Made by a program: the position numbers and the translations under genes. The notes under the pieces were generated by a model. It was not told the DNA's origin. It did no database searches and worked only from the letters and a program-made list of their open reading frames with translations. From Cerrena zonata (Eukaryota; Basidiomycota; Agaricomycetes; Polyporales; Cerrenaceae): a DNA stretch of 64,000 nucleotides. Where the stretch lies: the NCBI GenBank assembly GCA_038087015.1, contig JASBNA010000100.1:41915-105914 (forward strand), given 5' to 3'. Positions 29,579 to 43,600 of the stretch are shown piece by piece. The stretch's first letter is position 1; the number at the start of each line of letters is the position of its first letter.

Positions 29579-31147
29579 ATGGATACTAAAAATTCACCAA
29601 CTATTATAGATGAAGAGACTGGAAAAGTTGAAAATATCACTTATGTCTCTTCAATCAACTCATCGGATAATCATTTAAAACAGCATACTTTTGATAATGT
29701 GAATATACCTTTCAAGCAGCGTTGGAACTTATTTTGGTCTTTCAAAAAACCCAATCATAGTTTAGAACCAAAGTCTTTAACCTTCTGGTACCCTGCTGAT
29801 TCAACAGCTTATGAAAAAAAGCTTTACTTTAAACTTGACTGTTTCCTACTTACATTTGTTAGTTTAACGTTTTTCATTAAGTATTTGGAATACTCATCAA
29901 TGCAATTTGCTTATACTGCAGGCCTTAAAGAAGCTTTCAATTTATCGGGTACTGATTATAACTGGATCGATAATGGATATTATATTTGTTATGCAGTGGG
30001 TGGTTTATTTGGGGTACTTTTAACTGCTTATTTCCCACCACGGATAGTATTCCCTTGTTTTGAGTTATCATGGGTTGTTTTCACCATTTTAAATTGTGCT
30101 GCTCATGATTTCACCAGTCAACTTGTTTTAAGATGTTTCCAAGGTGGTCTTGCTGGTATGGCATTCCCTTCAATAAGTTATATATTGGGTACTTTCTACC
30201 CTCCAGAATTATTATCAAGTAGAACTTGCATCTTCATATTTGCTGGTTGTGTTGGTCCCATCATCGGAGGTATTATTCAATCTGGTTTATATGGAGCTTT
30301 AGAAGGTAAAAATATTGGAATACCAGCTTTTAAAATGGCTCAGGTTGTTGATGGGTTGATCGGTTTACCGGTTGCAATCTCAGGTTTCTTTGCAATTCCT
30401 CCAGTTACCGGTGATAAAGGTAATCTTTATTTAAGTCGTGAAGATATTCAACATTTGTTCAAACGTACTGAACAATCTTCTGAACAAACTCATAATAAAT
30501 TTAATATAAAATTCATTTGGAGTGTCCTTACTTCGTGGCAATTATGGTTATTTTGTCTTCTTTTCAGTGCTGAACAAATTGCTGGATATGCTACTTCTTT
30601 CCAATCGATTGTTTTAAAATCCCAAGGTTATAGTGTTTATGATTGTAATAACTTACCAACAATTCAATCTGGTGTAAAAGCAGTCGCTTCTCTTCTTGCT
30701 GGAGTCTTGATTGAATTAAAAGGTAAACGTTTTGAAGTTTATCTTTTGATCTGTGCTTTATGGATGACTGGTTTAGCCATATTAGTTAAATATGATGTGG
30801 CCCGTATTGCTCATTTCATTGCTTATGCCTTAGCTGGTGTTAGTTCACCGGTTAGTGCTATTCTTCTTAGTTGGGCTAATACAGCATCTCGTAATAGAGG
30901 TGCTGGTTTTAGAGCTTTTGTTTTAGGTTCTTTGAATATCGCTGCTCAAATTTGCCTTACCCCAATTGGAGTCCTCATTTTTGATACTAGTTTGGCTCCC
31001 CGTTTCACAACTGGTATGAGGCTTGGTTTGGCAATGGTGGTCTTACAAGTCTTCGGGGCCTGTGCCCTTCTTTGGTGTGATCGTTACGAACGTAGGTTGG
31101 CTGATCTAATAGATGAGCAGTCTACCGAATCTGACGAAAAACTATAA
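29579..31147 (+). CDS. MFS transporter, anion:cation symporter group (Fen2/Seo1/Liz1-like)
   Basis: The ATG at 29579 gives 522 residues with about twelve membrane segments and a long cytosolic N-terminus (about 85 residues). The pattern fits the fungal Dal5/Fen2/Seo1 group of major facilitators. These import carboxylates or vitamins such as pantothenate, nicotinate or allantoate with protons. Group features seen include 'YWIDNGYYICYAVGG'-like helix 2 (here 'YNWIDNGYYICYAVGGLFG'), 'RCFQGGLAGMAFPSISYILG' (helix 4) and 'VVDGLIGLPVAISGFFAIP' (helix 6). Substrate cannot be read from sequence. The frame is intact. A GTG just upstream of the ATG is not a likely start. Confidence 0.85.
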   Translation: MDTKNSPTIIDEETGKVENITYVSSINSSDNHLKQHTFDNVNIPFKQRWNLFWSFKKPNHSLEPKSLTFWYPADSTAYEKKLYFKLDCFLLTFVSLTFFIKYLEYSSMQFAYTAGLKEAFNLSGTDYNWIDNGYYICYAVGGLFGVLLTAYFPPRIVFPCFELSWVVFTILNCAAHDFTSQLVLRCFQGGLAGMAFPSISYILGTFYPPELLSSRTCIFIFAGCVGPIIGGIIQSGLYGALEGKNIGIPAFKMAQVVDGLIGLPVAISGFFAIPPVTGDKGNLYLSREDIQHLFKRTEQSSEQTHNKFNIKFIWSVLTSWQLWLFCLLFSAEQIAGYATSFQSIVLKSQGYSVYDCNNLPTIQSGVKAVASLLAGVLIELKGKRFEVYLLICALWMTGLAILVKYDVARIAHFIAYALAGVSSPVSAILLSWANTASRNRGAGFRAFVLGSLNIAAQICLTPIGVLIFDTSLAPRFTTGMRLGLAMVVLQVFGACALLWCDRYERRLADLIDEQSTESDEKL

Positions 31148-31602
31148 TCTTGCATACGTATCAATCTAATAAATTTTCCTAGTATTCGAATTCAATAAAA
31201 TCATTGTAGAAAATTTGCATCCTTGTTGGAAATCCATGGATATTTACCGTAACAAGGCTGGAAAATATGTCTATAACCAGAAAAAAAATATCTCACATAG
31301 TTGAGCTCATTGCACTTCTGCAACCATAACAGTTTGCAAGTGTTCAATTCATAAACCATTTTATAGACAAATCTACTTACCAGTTTATAGATTTGAAGAT
31401 CTTTGCAATTTTTTGCAACGCATCTAAACAAATCCTGCACAGAAAATACACTAGAGTCTCATCGCATAGTTTTTTTTTTCAATTTTCAGTAAAGCATCAG
31501 CTTGATCTTTATTCAAGATTTAATACAATAATCATTAGCGCTCTATTGATACTTTCAATCTTTACTTGATACGTTAAAGGAAGGTACAGTAGCTCAACGG
31601 TG
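31148..31602. promoter_or_regulatory. MDN1 upstream region
   Basis: This 455-bp region between the MFS stop and the MDN1 start has a T tract near 31470. No ribosome-biogenesis motif of the PAC/RRPE type was recognised. Confidence 0.4.
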
Positions 31603-34600
31603 ATGAATAACAATATTTTTATTGACTTGGAAGAGTCTGAAGCCTTGTTTAAGGTGTATCAAGACGTCTTCCCGTCAAAAAAGATTCCTAGTTCTTTTAA
31701 ATTCAACAAGTCAATTTCAATTCAGGAGAACTTGGATAATCTTGCATTATATGCCGTGGATCCAAAGTGTACAATTCCAGTGTTTTATTCATACAATCAA
31801 ATCTTTCTCGAGTTAATTTCAAGGTGGATATTAGAACCTGCCAAATTTGAAAATGCCCTTCATTCAACTAATAAGATTCAAGGTTCTATTATTCTTAATG
31901 CATTATCTAGATTAATTCAAATTTCAGATGAGTCTGTAAGTTTGATAGAATTCTACGTTAGTAGAATGAATTTTTTCAAGAAATTAACAGAAAATTTGAA
32001 GCTGTTAGAATCAAGTGAACTCGAAGGAATTCTTTTAGCATTTCACAGATTATTAAGCTTAGACACTCATAGATTTAAACAATTTATTACCCCTGATGTA
32101 TTATATTCCATATTAAAAATCGAAAATGATTCCGGAAAGGACATTTCCAAATATCTTTCTATCCAAATATTATCCAAATACCTAGAAGTTTCGGAAGTCT
32201 CTAAAAGAAAGATGATATCTTCTCATGTCGGTGATGAAAACGAATTATTAGGCTCTTACGAAACCGACGATGAAGTGAGCTATAAATTTTTACCTGTATT
32301 GGAAGCAAAAAGATTATCCAACTTTACAAAACTTCCAGCTAGACAAACTAATATAACTAAGAGTAATAAAATTATTGCAGTTGAACCAAAAGATATTTCT
32401 AGTTTGGTCACCTCTATCTGTGGTGTTTTAGTTCCTCATTTTATACATTCTGAAAATACCCTCGAATCAACTTGTGAAGATAACTTTGTTCCTACAGATA
32501 AATCAATTCATGTTTTACGTAAATTAGCTCATAATATTCAAGTAAATAAACCTGTTATGTTATATGGTATGGCTGGATCAGGTAAAACTTTCCTTATCAA
32601 TCAATTAGCTAAATACATGAAATACGATGATTCAATTGTTAAGATTCATTTGGGTGAACAAACAGACTCGAAACTTTTATTGGGTACATACAGCTCAGGA
32701 GAAAAACCAGGTACCTTTGAGTGGAGATCTGGGGTTTTAACTACTGCAGTAAAAGAAGGTAAATGGGTTTTAATTGAAGATATCGACAAAGCTCCAACTG
32801 AAGTCTTGTCTGTTTTATTAACTTTATTAGAAAAAAGAGAACTCAGCATTCCTTCAAGAGGTGAAATCGTGAAGGCAAAGAATGGATTTCAATTAATCTC
32901 CACAATCAGAATCGCAAATGATAATTCAAAAATCACTATTCCAGATATAATAGGTCTCAGAATGTGGGAACTCATTCATGTTCAACTTCCAAGCGATATG
33001 GATCTTAAAAATATTTTAAGTACCAGGTTCCCACTTTTAGATAGATTGGTTATAAAATTCATTCAATGTTTCAAAGAAATTATAAGGATTTATTCATCTA
33101 GTTCCTTCATTTCACTTAATAAAGGCTCCCATCCAAGAGTTATCTCTTTCAGAGATTTAATCAAATTTTGTTCAAGATGCAATAGAATGCTTATAAACCT
33201 TGGAATCAAATCTACAGACCAACTCCTAGAATCTGCCATTTATGATAATATTTTTGCCGAAGCTGTTGATTGTTTCGGTAGTGCTATAACTGAATACTCT
33301 GCATTACTTCCATTGATCAGTGCTATAGGTGAGGTTTTAGAAATTCCTTCCTCTAGGATCAATTTATTCCTCAATAAGCATATTCCTTCCTTTTATAATG
33401 ATGATGAAAAATTACAAATTGGGAGAGCTACCTTGAAAAAATCTCTTACTGATAAGGCTTTATTTTCAAACAAAGCTTCTGCCAATAATACTGCATTTGC
33501 TAGGACCAATCACTCATTGAAATTAATGGAGCAGGTTGGTGTTGCAATAGATATGGTTGAACCAGTCTTATTAGTAGGTGAAACTGGTACTGGTAAAACA
33601 ACGGTTATTCAACAAATTGCCAAAATGATGAATAAAAAATTAACTGTTATTAATGTTTCACAACAAACTGAATCGGGTGATTTATTAGGTGGTTATAAAC
33701 CAGTCAATACCAAAACAGTTGCAGTTCCTATTCAAGAAATTTTTGAAAATTTGTTTATGGCTACTTTTTCCAAAAAGAAGAATGAAAAATTCGCTACCAT
33801 TTTATCAAAATGTTTCAACAAGAGCCAATGGAGAAACGTTATAAAATTATGGAATGAAGCTATCAGAATGGCCAAAGATATTTTATCAAAAGTTGAAAAT
33901 GACTCTGATGAAGAAGGAGGTCCTAAGAAGAAACGTAAATTGAAATCCCACGAAAAATCTGTTTTATTGGATAAATGGGTAGAATTCGAAAATAAAGTCA
34001 AAGATTTTGAATTCCAAGCATCTTCTTTGGAAAATTCTTTTGTTTTCAATTTTGTTGAGGGTTCATTAGTGAAAGCTGTAAGAAACGGTGAATGGTTACT
34101 TCTTGATGAAATTAATTTAGCATCTTCGGATACCTTAGAGAGTATTGCTGATTTATTATCAGAAAGTTTAGACCAAAGATCGATTTTACTTAGTGAAAGA
34201 GGTGATATTGATGATATCAAGGCACATCCAGATTTTAGAATTTTTGGATGTATGAATCCATCTACGGATGTTGGTAAAAAAGATTTACCTTTAAGTATAC
34301 GTTCAAGATTAACAGAAATATATGTTCACTCACCCGATAGAGATATTCAAGATTTATTATCTATTATTGATAAATACATCGGTAGATTTGCCGTTGGTGA
34401 TGAATGGGTTGGAAATGATATTGCAGAATTATATTTAGAGGCCAAAAAGTTATCAGAGTCCAATAAGATTGTCGATGGTGCTAATCAAAAACCTCATTTT
34501 AGTATTCGTACCCTTACTAGAACCTTGCTCTATGTCTGCGATATAATATCAGTATATGGGTTGAGAAGGTCTTTGTTTGAAGGGTTCTGCATGTCTTTCT

Positions 34601-37600
34601 TAACTTTATTAGATATCAAATCTGAAAATATCTTGAAACCACTTATAGAAAAATATACCATTGGTAGACTTAAGAATATCAAATCAGTTATGTCTCAATG
34701 CCCTCCACTTCCTAGCACAGATGCTGATAAATATGTCCAGTTCAAACACTACTGGTTAAAGCGTGGTCCTGGGGAGATTGTCCCACAACCACATTATATC
34801 ATCACACCCTTCGTTGAGAAAAATATGCTTAATTTGGTTAGAGCTACCGCTGGTAGCAGGTTCCCTGTTTTGGTTCAAGGTCCTACATCTGCTGGTAAAA
34901 CCTCCATGATTAATTATCTCGCAAACATTACAGGTCATAAGTTTGTTCGTATCAACAATCATGAACATACTGACTTGCAAGAATATTTGGGTACTTATGT
35001 CTCAGATTCAACCGGTAAACTCGTATTCAAAGAAGGTATTTTAGTTGAAGCCTTGCGCAAAGGTCACTGGATTGTTTTAGATGAGTTGAATCTTGCACCA
35101 ACGGACGTTTTAGAAGCCTTGAATAGATTACTTGATGATAACAGGGAATTGTTCATTCCTGAAACACAAGAGGTAGTACATCCTCATCCAGACTTCATGC
35201 TTTTCGCAACTCAAAATCCTCCTGGTCTTTATGGTGGTAGAAAAGTTCTTTCTCGTGCTTTCCGTAATAGATTCTTAGAATTACATTTTGATGACATTCC
35301 TCAAGACGAATTAGAGATTATCTTGAAAGAGCGTTGTCAAATTGCACCATCCTATGGTAAGAAAATTGTTGAAGTTTACAAACAATTATCCATTCAACGT
35401 CAATCTTCTAGATTATTCGAACAAAAGAATTCTTTTGCAACTTTGAGAGATTTATTCAGATGGGCCCTCAGAGAAGCGGTAGGTTATGAAGAGCTAGCTT
35501 CAAATGGTTACATGTTGTTGGCAGAAAGAGTAAGAAAAGAAGATGAAAAATTATTAGTGAAGCAGACGATAGAAAAAGTAATGAAAGTTAAACTTGACAT
35601 GGATGCATATTATGAAAAATTGGAAAACAAAGAATTGCTTAATATTCCATCATCAATAGTCTGGACCAAAGCAATGAGACGTTTGGCAGTTTTGGTCATG
35701 ACATCAATAAAATACAAAGAACCTCTTTTATTGGTTGGTGAAACTGGTTGCGGTAAAACCACTGTTTGTCAAGTCATTTCCAAATACCTTAACAAAAAAT
35801 TAATCTCTGTCAATGCTCATCAGAATACTGAAACAGGAGATATACTAGGTGCTCAAAGACCAGTTCGTAATAGGTTTGAAACAAGAACTAAACTTGTAAA
35901 GGAATTGGTTGATCTCTTTGAAAAATTGAATATCACAATTCCTTTGAAAGAAACCAAGTTGGAAGAAATGGTAAAGAAATACGACGAAATTCCTAAAGAG
36001 AATATAGACCCTGATACAATTTCTTCCATTGAAGAAGGTAAACGTAACTGTACAATATTATTTGAATGGAATGATGGACCTTTGACTCATGCGATGAAGG
36101 ATGGTCAGATTTTTTTACTTGATGAAATATCATTAGCAGATGACTCCGTTTTAGAAAGATTGAATTCCGTATTAGAACCTGAAAGGAGCTTGTTATTAGC
36201 TGAAAAAGGTACTGATGATGCGTTTGTTCAGGCTGCCGATGGCTTCGAGTTTTTAGCTACCATGAATCCTGGAGGGGATTACGGAAAGAAAGAATTATCT
36301 CCAGCTTTAAGAAATCGTTTTACAGAAATTTGGGCTCCTTCAATGGAAGATTTCAACGACGTCAGACAAATAGTCTCTTCTAAAATAGACGAAAGAGCCC
36401 AAAATCTTGTTTCCGCTTTGGTTGACTTTTCCGAGTGGTTTGGAAAGAAATTTGGCGGTGGTAGTGCTAATAGCGGTGTGATTTCACTTCGTGACATCTT
36501 AGCTTGGGTCGAATTTGTCAATTCTTGTATTTCTAAAGTAGCTCCAGCAGAAGCATTTCTTCATGGTGCTGCCTTGGTATTTATTGATGCTTTGGGTACC
36601 AATAATACTGCTTATTTAGCTGAGGATGAAACTAGATTAAATCAAGAAAAGTATGAATGTGTCGAAAAATTGTCAGATTTAACAGGATCAGATCTATTTT
36701 CAATTTACTCAGGAAGTAACCAAGTTTTGCTTGAAGAACAAAATCTTGTTGCAGGCTCTTTTTCCATTCCTAGAGTTGATGTTTCAAATTCCAAAGATCA
36801 ATTTAACTTACATGCTCCTACAACAGCTGCTAATGCTATGCGAGTAATTAGAGCCATGCAAGTTCATAAGCCTATTCTTTTAGAAGGTAGTCCTGGGGTT
36901 GGTAAAACGAGTTTGGTTTCTGCAATTTCGAACTCCACAGGTAATCCACTAGTTCGTATAAATTTATCAGAACAGACAGATTTAGTGGACTTATTTGGTT
37001 CAGATGCTCCTGCTGAAGGTGGTAACACTGGTGAGTTTGTTTGGAGAGACGCACCCTTTTTAAGAGCTATGCAAAAAGGTGAATGGGTATTACTTGATGA
37101 AATGAACTTGGCTTCTCAATCTGTATTAGAAGGTTTGAATGCTTGTTTAGATCATAGAGGTGAAGCCTATATCCCCGAGTTAGATAAATCATTTGCATGT
37201 CACCCAGATTTCAAAGTCTTTGCTGCACAAAACCCTCAATACCAAGGTGGTGGTAGAAAAGGGCTTCCAAAGTCATTTGTTAACCGTTTCACTGTCGTAT
37301 ACGTCGATGTATTAAAATCGGAAGATTTGAATTTGATTTCACAACATATTTTCCCCAATATTGAAAGCTCCATCTGCGAGAGAATGATTGAGTATATGTC
37401 AAAATTGGAAGAAGAAGTTGTCATTAAAAAATCTTGGGGTACTTCTGGTGGCCCTTGGGAGTTCAACTTGCGTGATACTTTGAGATGGCTCAGTTTGTTC
37501 AATTCGATCAATCTCACAGAAGACATAAATCCGTTTGACTTTTTCAACATGATCATACGTCAAAGATTCAGAACCGATGTGGATAGAGCGAAAGCTTTAG

Positions 37601-40600
37601 AACTTTTTGAGCTGGTATTCGGACACTTTGAATTCCGGGATAACTTTTATCATCTTGCTGATGATTATTTACAAGTAGGAGGTGCTGTAATTAAAAGAAA
37701 GGACATAATCCAATATGCCAATAGCAGTAATCCAATTCCATTGCAAAGTAATTTCCCTGTTCTTGAATCTGCAATTAGGTGTGTCAACCTTAATTTGCCT
37801 TTAATTCTTGTTGGTCCAACTAATTCAGGTAAGACAGATCTTGTGAGATTCCTTGCCCATGTTGTTGGGGCTAAAGTTGATGAATTTGCTATGAATAGCG
37901 AAGTTGATAGCATGGACATTCTTGGTGGTTACGAGCAAGTTGATCTTACTAGATCCATTGTTGCCCTTAAGTCTGAAGTAAAAGAGATTATCACTGAATT
38001 AGTGACGATAAACTTATCAACTTTAGAAACGGAGCCAATTATTTTACTTCAATCATTGAAGCTTATCAAGTACATCGAATCAAATGAAATCACTACAGGA
38101 AATTATAACGACTTTAATGAATTTTTCAATGCGTATATTTCATTTTATTCAAATCCTCGCCTTGATTCACTTTCCAAGGAATCTAGAATATTAGCTGAAA
38201 GGATTGAAAAAGAGAAAAGCGTCAGATTTGAATGGTTTGATGGACTTCTTGTGAAAGCAGTTGAAAAAGGAAATTGGTTAGTATTAGATAACGCAAACCT
38301 TTGCAGTCCATCAGTTTTGGATAGATTAAATTCCTTATTAGAGACCAATGGTAGCTTAATAATCAATGAATGTAGTTCAGCAGATGGCCAACCAAGAACT
38401 TTAAAACCACATCCAAATTTCAGACTATTTTTGACTGTTGATCCAAAGTATGGTGAATTATCTCGTGCCATGCGTAATAGAGGTGTTGAAGTATATATGG
38501 ATGCATTGCCAAGTAGGGCAACAAAATTAGATGCTGAACAATTGGGTTTCTGCAATTCAAACGAAGACAAGGAAAAAGATAACTTAGTAAACAGAATGGA
38601 AACATTAAAGGTGGACGAAAGAAACTCATCTAAACCTGTGTTATCATTCATTCCTGCTAACTCGTCAGGATTAAGACCATTCTCTTTGGTAAATGACTTT
38701 TTCGAAAAATCAGAAGCCATAAGTGAAAGGGTCAATGCCATTATGAGTGTGATACCTTTCCTAGAGATTGAATCTTTCAAATTATTTGCAAAAACGGTCG
38801 CCTCTACCCACGAGTTTTCTCTTGAATTCAAGAATTTTATTGATGAGTTCACTCTATCATTGAAGTTCTTGGTAGATAATAATGTTGTGGGGAAAATGTT
38901 TAATACTTACACAGAAGCACACGAAAGAGCTAGCATTACTCTTAATTGTAATGTTAACTTTTCGAAAAATCAATTTATTCACCCTCTTGTCAACAATTAC
39001 ATTCTGGCAACCATCTCAAAGTCATCACCACATGTCGACTCAGCTGAACCTACCATTTTGATTGAAGTCGCTTCAAAACTTTTCGAGGCTTCTTCGTTGA
39101 TCCAATTATTAGAAGAAAGGGCCACCTCTGGGAAGATCGCAGATTTGTCTTATATTGAAAAGTCTGCAGCATTTGAATTAGGAAGAAACATAAAAAAGCC
39201 GCCAAGATTAGGGATTTATAATTTTGTTAAAAATGTGAGTGAATACATCAATAAAACATTCGGTTCAAGTTTCAGCGATGTTGCCTTCAAAAGTGAAACA
39301 GTTTACACTGCATTATTTGAACTTCAAATAATTTGGAGAAGCTTATTTGATGTTTCAGCTGAGCAAAATGAAGCCAAGTTGAGAATTTTTCAAAACTTAG
39401 TACGTAAATGGACCGAAAAGTATGAAAACGATGAATTTATTTGTTGTTTCTTGGATGATTTGTTGAAGGCGGTTGATTTATTCGGCTCAGATCTCGAACT
39501 CAAAACAGGTTTTTCCATGAGTAAGATTTGGGAGTTCTTTAGACAAGAATATCCTTCGTCAGAAATGGCTTGGTCTAATGCCAAATTTGTGATTGATATC
39601 GCCGCTGATTTTGATGAGGTTGCTGCAAAACAGTTTAATGATACCACAGAATTAGTTAATACCTTAAGAACTATTATAATAGATCTTTATGAGGACGTTT
39701 TATCGAATAGAATTTCAGACGAAGATTTTAACAGTTTCTCAGAGAAACTTCAAGATGGTATCTCCAAGCTAAGGGTTACATCAGATGCATTCATAAACAA
39801 ACGCCAAAACGATTTCAAACATGAGTTTACCTTGTTATCTAACTTCTTAGAAACTTCACCCGAGTCAGCTTCAAAAGCATCTGAAATTTTATCATTATCA
39901 GGTTTATCTCAAAAGTCTACAATCAACTTATCTAAGATTACAAAAGGACCCAATTTCAATCCTTATCCGTCCATTTTCGATAGTTTATTCAACGAAAATA
40001 GAAAAGATGGTTCTTATGTGGATGGAATATTCACTAACGAACTTTTGATGTCTACTTTATTGAAGAGTATCAACTTCGACAACCGTCCTGGTAAGTATTT
40101 AAAACAGAATGTCGATGATATGAATATGTTAAGTAGAAAGATCATTGAAAATTCAAGTTCGTTGTTGGCAGACCAAAGAGAATACTTTGTATCTCTCTTG
40201 TTCTCTTGGTTTACTCTTTTGATTGATGCTCACCAACAATCATTAAGTGATGAAGCTCGTGAAGAAATAAAAAAATTGTTAAATAACCATGAAATTGGGG
40301 AAGTCAAGTTTACCAAGATCATCGAATTATTGAAACAATCCAACGATGGTCCATTTGTATCCATTTTCGAAGACTACATGGTTCCTTCGTTGTATGTGGC
40401 TTCAGCTTCTGATAACTTAAAAGCTCTCGGTAAAGCCTGGGTACTCTTTTCATGTGGTGCAATTCAATTATATGTTCCAAGTTCTGCATATGATCCAGCC
40501 ATTGAAGAACATGTTGTTTATAAAAATTTTGAATACCAGCAAGAAATTTGCAGAAACCTCGCTAAGTCATGGTTGTTTGTTAGAGATGTATTTAGTGGAG

Positions 40601-43600
40601 AAAAGCTTCACCTTGAAAAATTATTACCAAAAGTGGACGACTCTGAAATCCCGAAGAAACCTAGAGTTTTTAGAAAAGATGTTGCAATTGATGATCTTTT
40701 CGAAGAATGGAAGGCTTTAATGGAATCTACTGTGGACATCGAACCTATCAAGAAGCTTTTGCAATCAGCTGAGGAACTGTCGAAAGACCTTTCCAAATTT
40801 ATTGAGATTTTCCAAAACAATACATCCCAATTTCTAGCTCGATTGAGTCTGAATTATTTGATTTATTCAGATTTAAATGACATATTGCGTGGGTATATAT
40901 TTGGTCTCAAACTCGGATTTGGTCTTCTTTCTTTGGCTAACAGAGATACCAATGCCATTTATTCATTAAAGAAAGGTTTTCTGGCTGATGTGATTTCCAT
41001 TACCAATGAAGATGATGTCAAAAACATTTTTGAAAATTCGAAAGTATTAGCCAAAAATGCTGGTGTTGATTCGTTTGCTCCAGAGTACATAATGTTATTT
41101 TTTATCCAAGTTGCTTTTGCCCATAAACAACTGAAAGAGGACCCAACATTAAATGGCGTTTTGGAAAATTCATTGCAAGCTCTTTACTATAGATGGACAT
41201 TGCGGAGAATGAAACAAGAAGAAGAAACAGCTCAACAAGGGTCTTTATATAAGTATACTGATCCTGATACAGACATTGAAGGTGATTTCAGATCTTTGTT
41301 TCCTGATTATGAGGATGTGATAGAAGTTGATACTGACTCCAAGAAGAAAAATGACTCTTTCGAGAATATTTATTCTAAATTAGGGTAAATTATATGTCAA
41401 TCAGTTTTATTCAAATAACTCCATTGATCTCCAAACATTGATGGAAGACGGATCTCATTTGGTTAATGTCTTGCTGAATTTTGATAACGATCTCACCTAT
41501 GGTCTGAACTCATCTTCGCTTCTTGCAACACTTGTGACTTCTTTATCCAAATCATTGGATTCTGTGAAAGAGAAAGACCAAGAAATTAACTTCTACCGTG
41601 ATTACTCCACCTCTGAGTTTAAAAGGGCTATTTTGAGTATTGATTCTGTGCATCTGGCAACTGTCAAGCTTTTGGTTCAATGGCCTGAACATGCTACTCT
41701 ACAAAATATTGTTAGAGCGTCTGAGGAATTTTTGCTTTACCCGGTAAATAGTCCTGTTTCTAAATTGATTCAAAAGGTGGAGCAAATTTATACTTATATT
41801 GCAGAATGGGAAAAATATGCTTCTAGCCAAGTGACTCTTAAACCTGTATTCGATGAATTAACCCAATTAATTGTCTCTTGGAGAAAGTTAGAACTTTCTA
41901 CCTGGAAATCGCTTTTCAAATACGAAGATTCTGTTATGGAAGATAATATTGGAAAGTGGTGGTTCTATCTTTTTGAAACAATAATCATTCCTTGTTACAA
42001 TATGGAAGAGTCAGATCTGAATGGCGTTGTCAAATTATTATCCGCTTTGAATTTATTTATGAGTCAAGCTACATATGGTGAATTTATTCCCAGAATTAAC
42101 TTGATCAAAGCATTCAAAAATCATGTTAACATTATTGCTAAAGATAGCCTAGTATTCAACGCACTTGCAAACTTCATTGACTTTTATGAGCAATTCACCT
42201 CTACAATCATTTCTAACATAGAAAATGGAAAGAAAAAACTCGAAAAAGACGTTTCTGAAGTTATTCTTCTCGCTAGTTGGAAGGATGTGAATATTGATGC
42301 CCTTAAGCAAAGTGCTCGTCGTTCTCACAACAACCTTTACAAGATTGTTAGGAAATATCGTGCTTTGTTAGCTACGGCTGTTACTCCGATGATTGAACAA
42401 GGTATTAGCTATGAAGTTCCGGTTAACGTTCATTTAAGAGATATATCCAAGGCCAACTCACTGGTTAATAATGCTTCCGCGAGTGGGACATTATGCAAAG
42501 AATTGTCCACTTGGTCTGAAAGACCTGCCCGTCTTCAAAATATTTCTATAATTGATAAAAATATGTCAGTATATGTGTCTCGAATTGCAAATGAGGAACT
42601 TCCAAGCTTAGAAGAATTTACTCAAGATGTTGTCCAAGAAATGGAACGTTTACGCAAAGAAACTCCAACAGTTTTGAATGATAAAACTAAAAAATTGGTT
42701 GCCACTTTGAAAACCCAGAAAAGAAAGTTATTGAGTGATACTTTGCGTGAAATCAGAAGACTGGGATTGAAAATACATCACAGACAAGACATTCAGAGCG
42801 TACAGGCGACAGTCAATTTGATTTTAGGTAACAGCTCTACTTTCGAAAAAGGGTTACTTAAAGGGGCTGATGCTTACTATTACAGATTATTGGATCTTCT
42901 TCCAAGATTAAGAGCTTCCGTCTCTACAGTTGCGGAAGATGTTCCTCAAGCGGATGCTGAAAAAGGGCTTGCTGCTGTTGAAAATCTCGTCTTTTCATTG
43001 ATCACAACCCGTAGCCCATTATCTGAGTTATCTGATTCTGTTGAAAAGATCAATGAGATTTACAGAAGTTTTGAAAAAATCTCGACTTCTGTGGATGATA
43101 AGGATTATTTGATCAAGGCATCTGTTGTTGATTCTGTTTCGCTTAATTTGGATATGATAAAAAGGGCTGTTTACTGGTTGCCAAAAATTGCAGACTTTTC
43201 TATTTCTGCTATTAATGCTGGTGCTTCCTTCAATGTATCTTCATCTTCTACAGTATTTTATGAAATAAGAAATAAGGCAGAGGAATTTGCAGAAAAATTG
43301 AAGCTCTTGGATATTTATTCTATGAATAAGGTAACTATTACCTTTATAGAAGAATTTAGTGCTTTCTACAATGAAATTTTATCTAAGTTGAGTGACTGGA
43401 AAAATGAAACCAAGGGAAATTCGTTTATTGCTGATCTTGTCTTGAAATGGGTTAGTGAAACCAGATATATTCCTTTTATTGATTCTTCCACTTCTCTTAG
43501 TCAAATACAAATGGTAGAGGATATTGAAAAAGCTTTCAGAGATTTATCAAACGCTATTCTTGTATCTGTCCAAAGAGTTATTGAATGTCAAACCGAACAA

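Noticed and set aside
41385..41440. Small intron as the cause of the MDN1 frame change
   Set aside because: A GTAAAT donor and CAG acceptor exist, but the length between them does not give the needed phase and there is no TACTAAC-like branch site.
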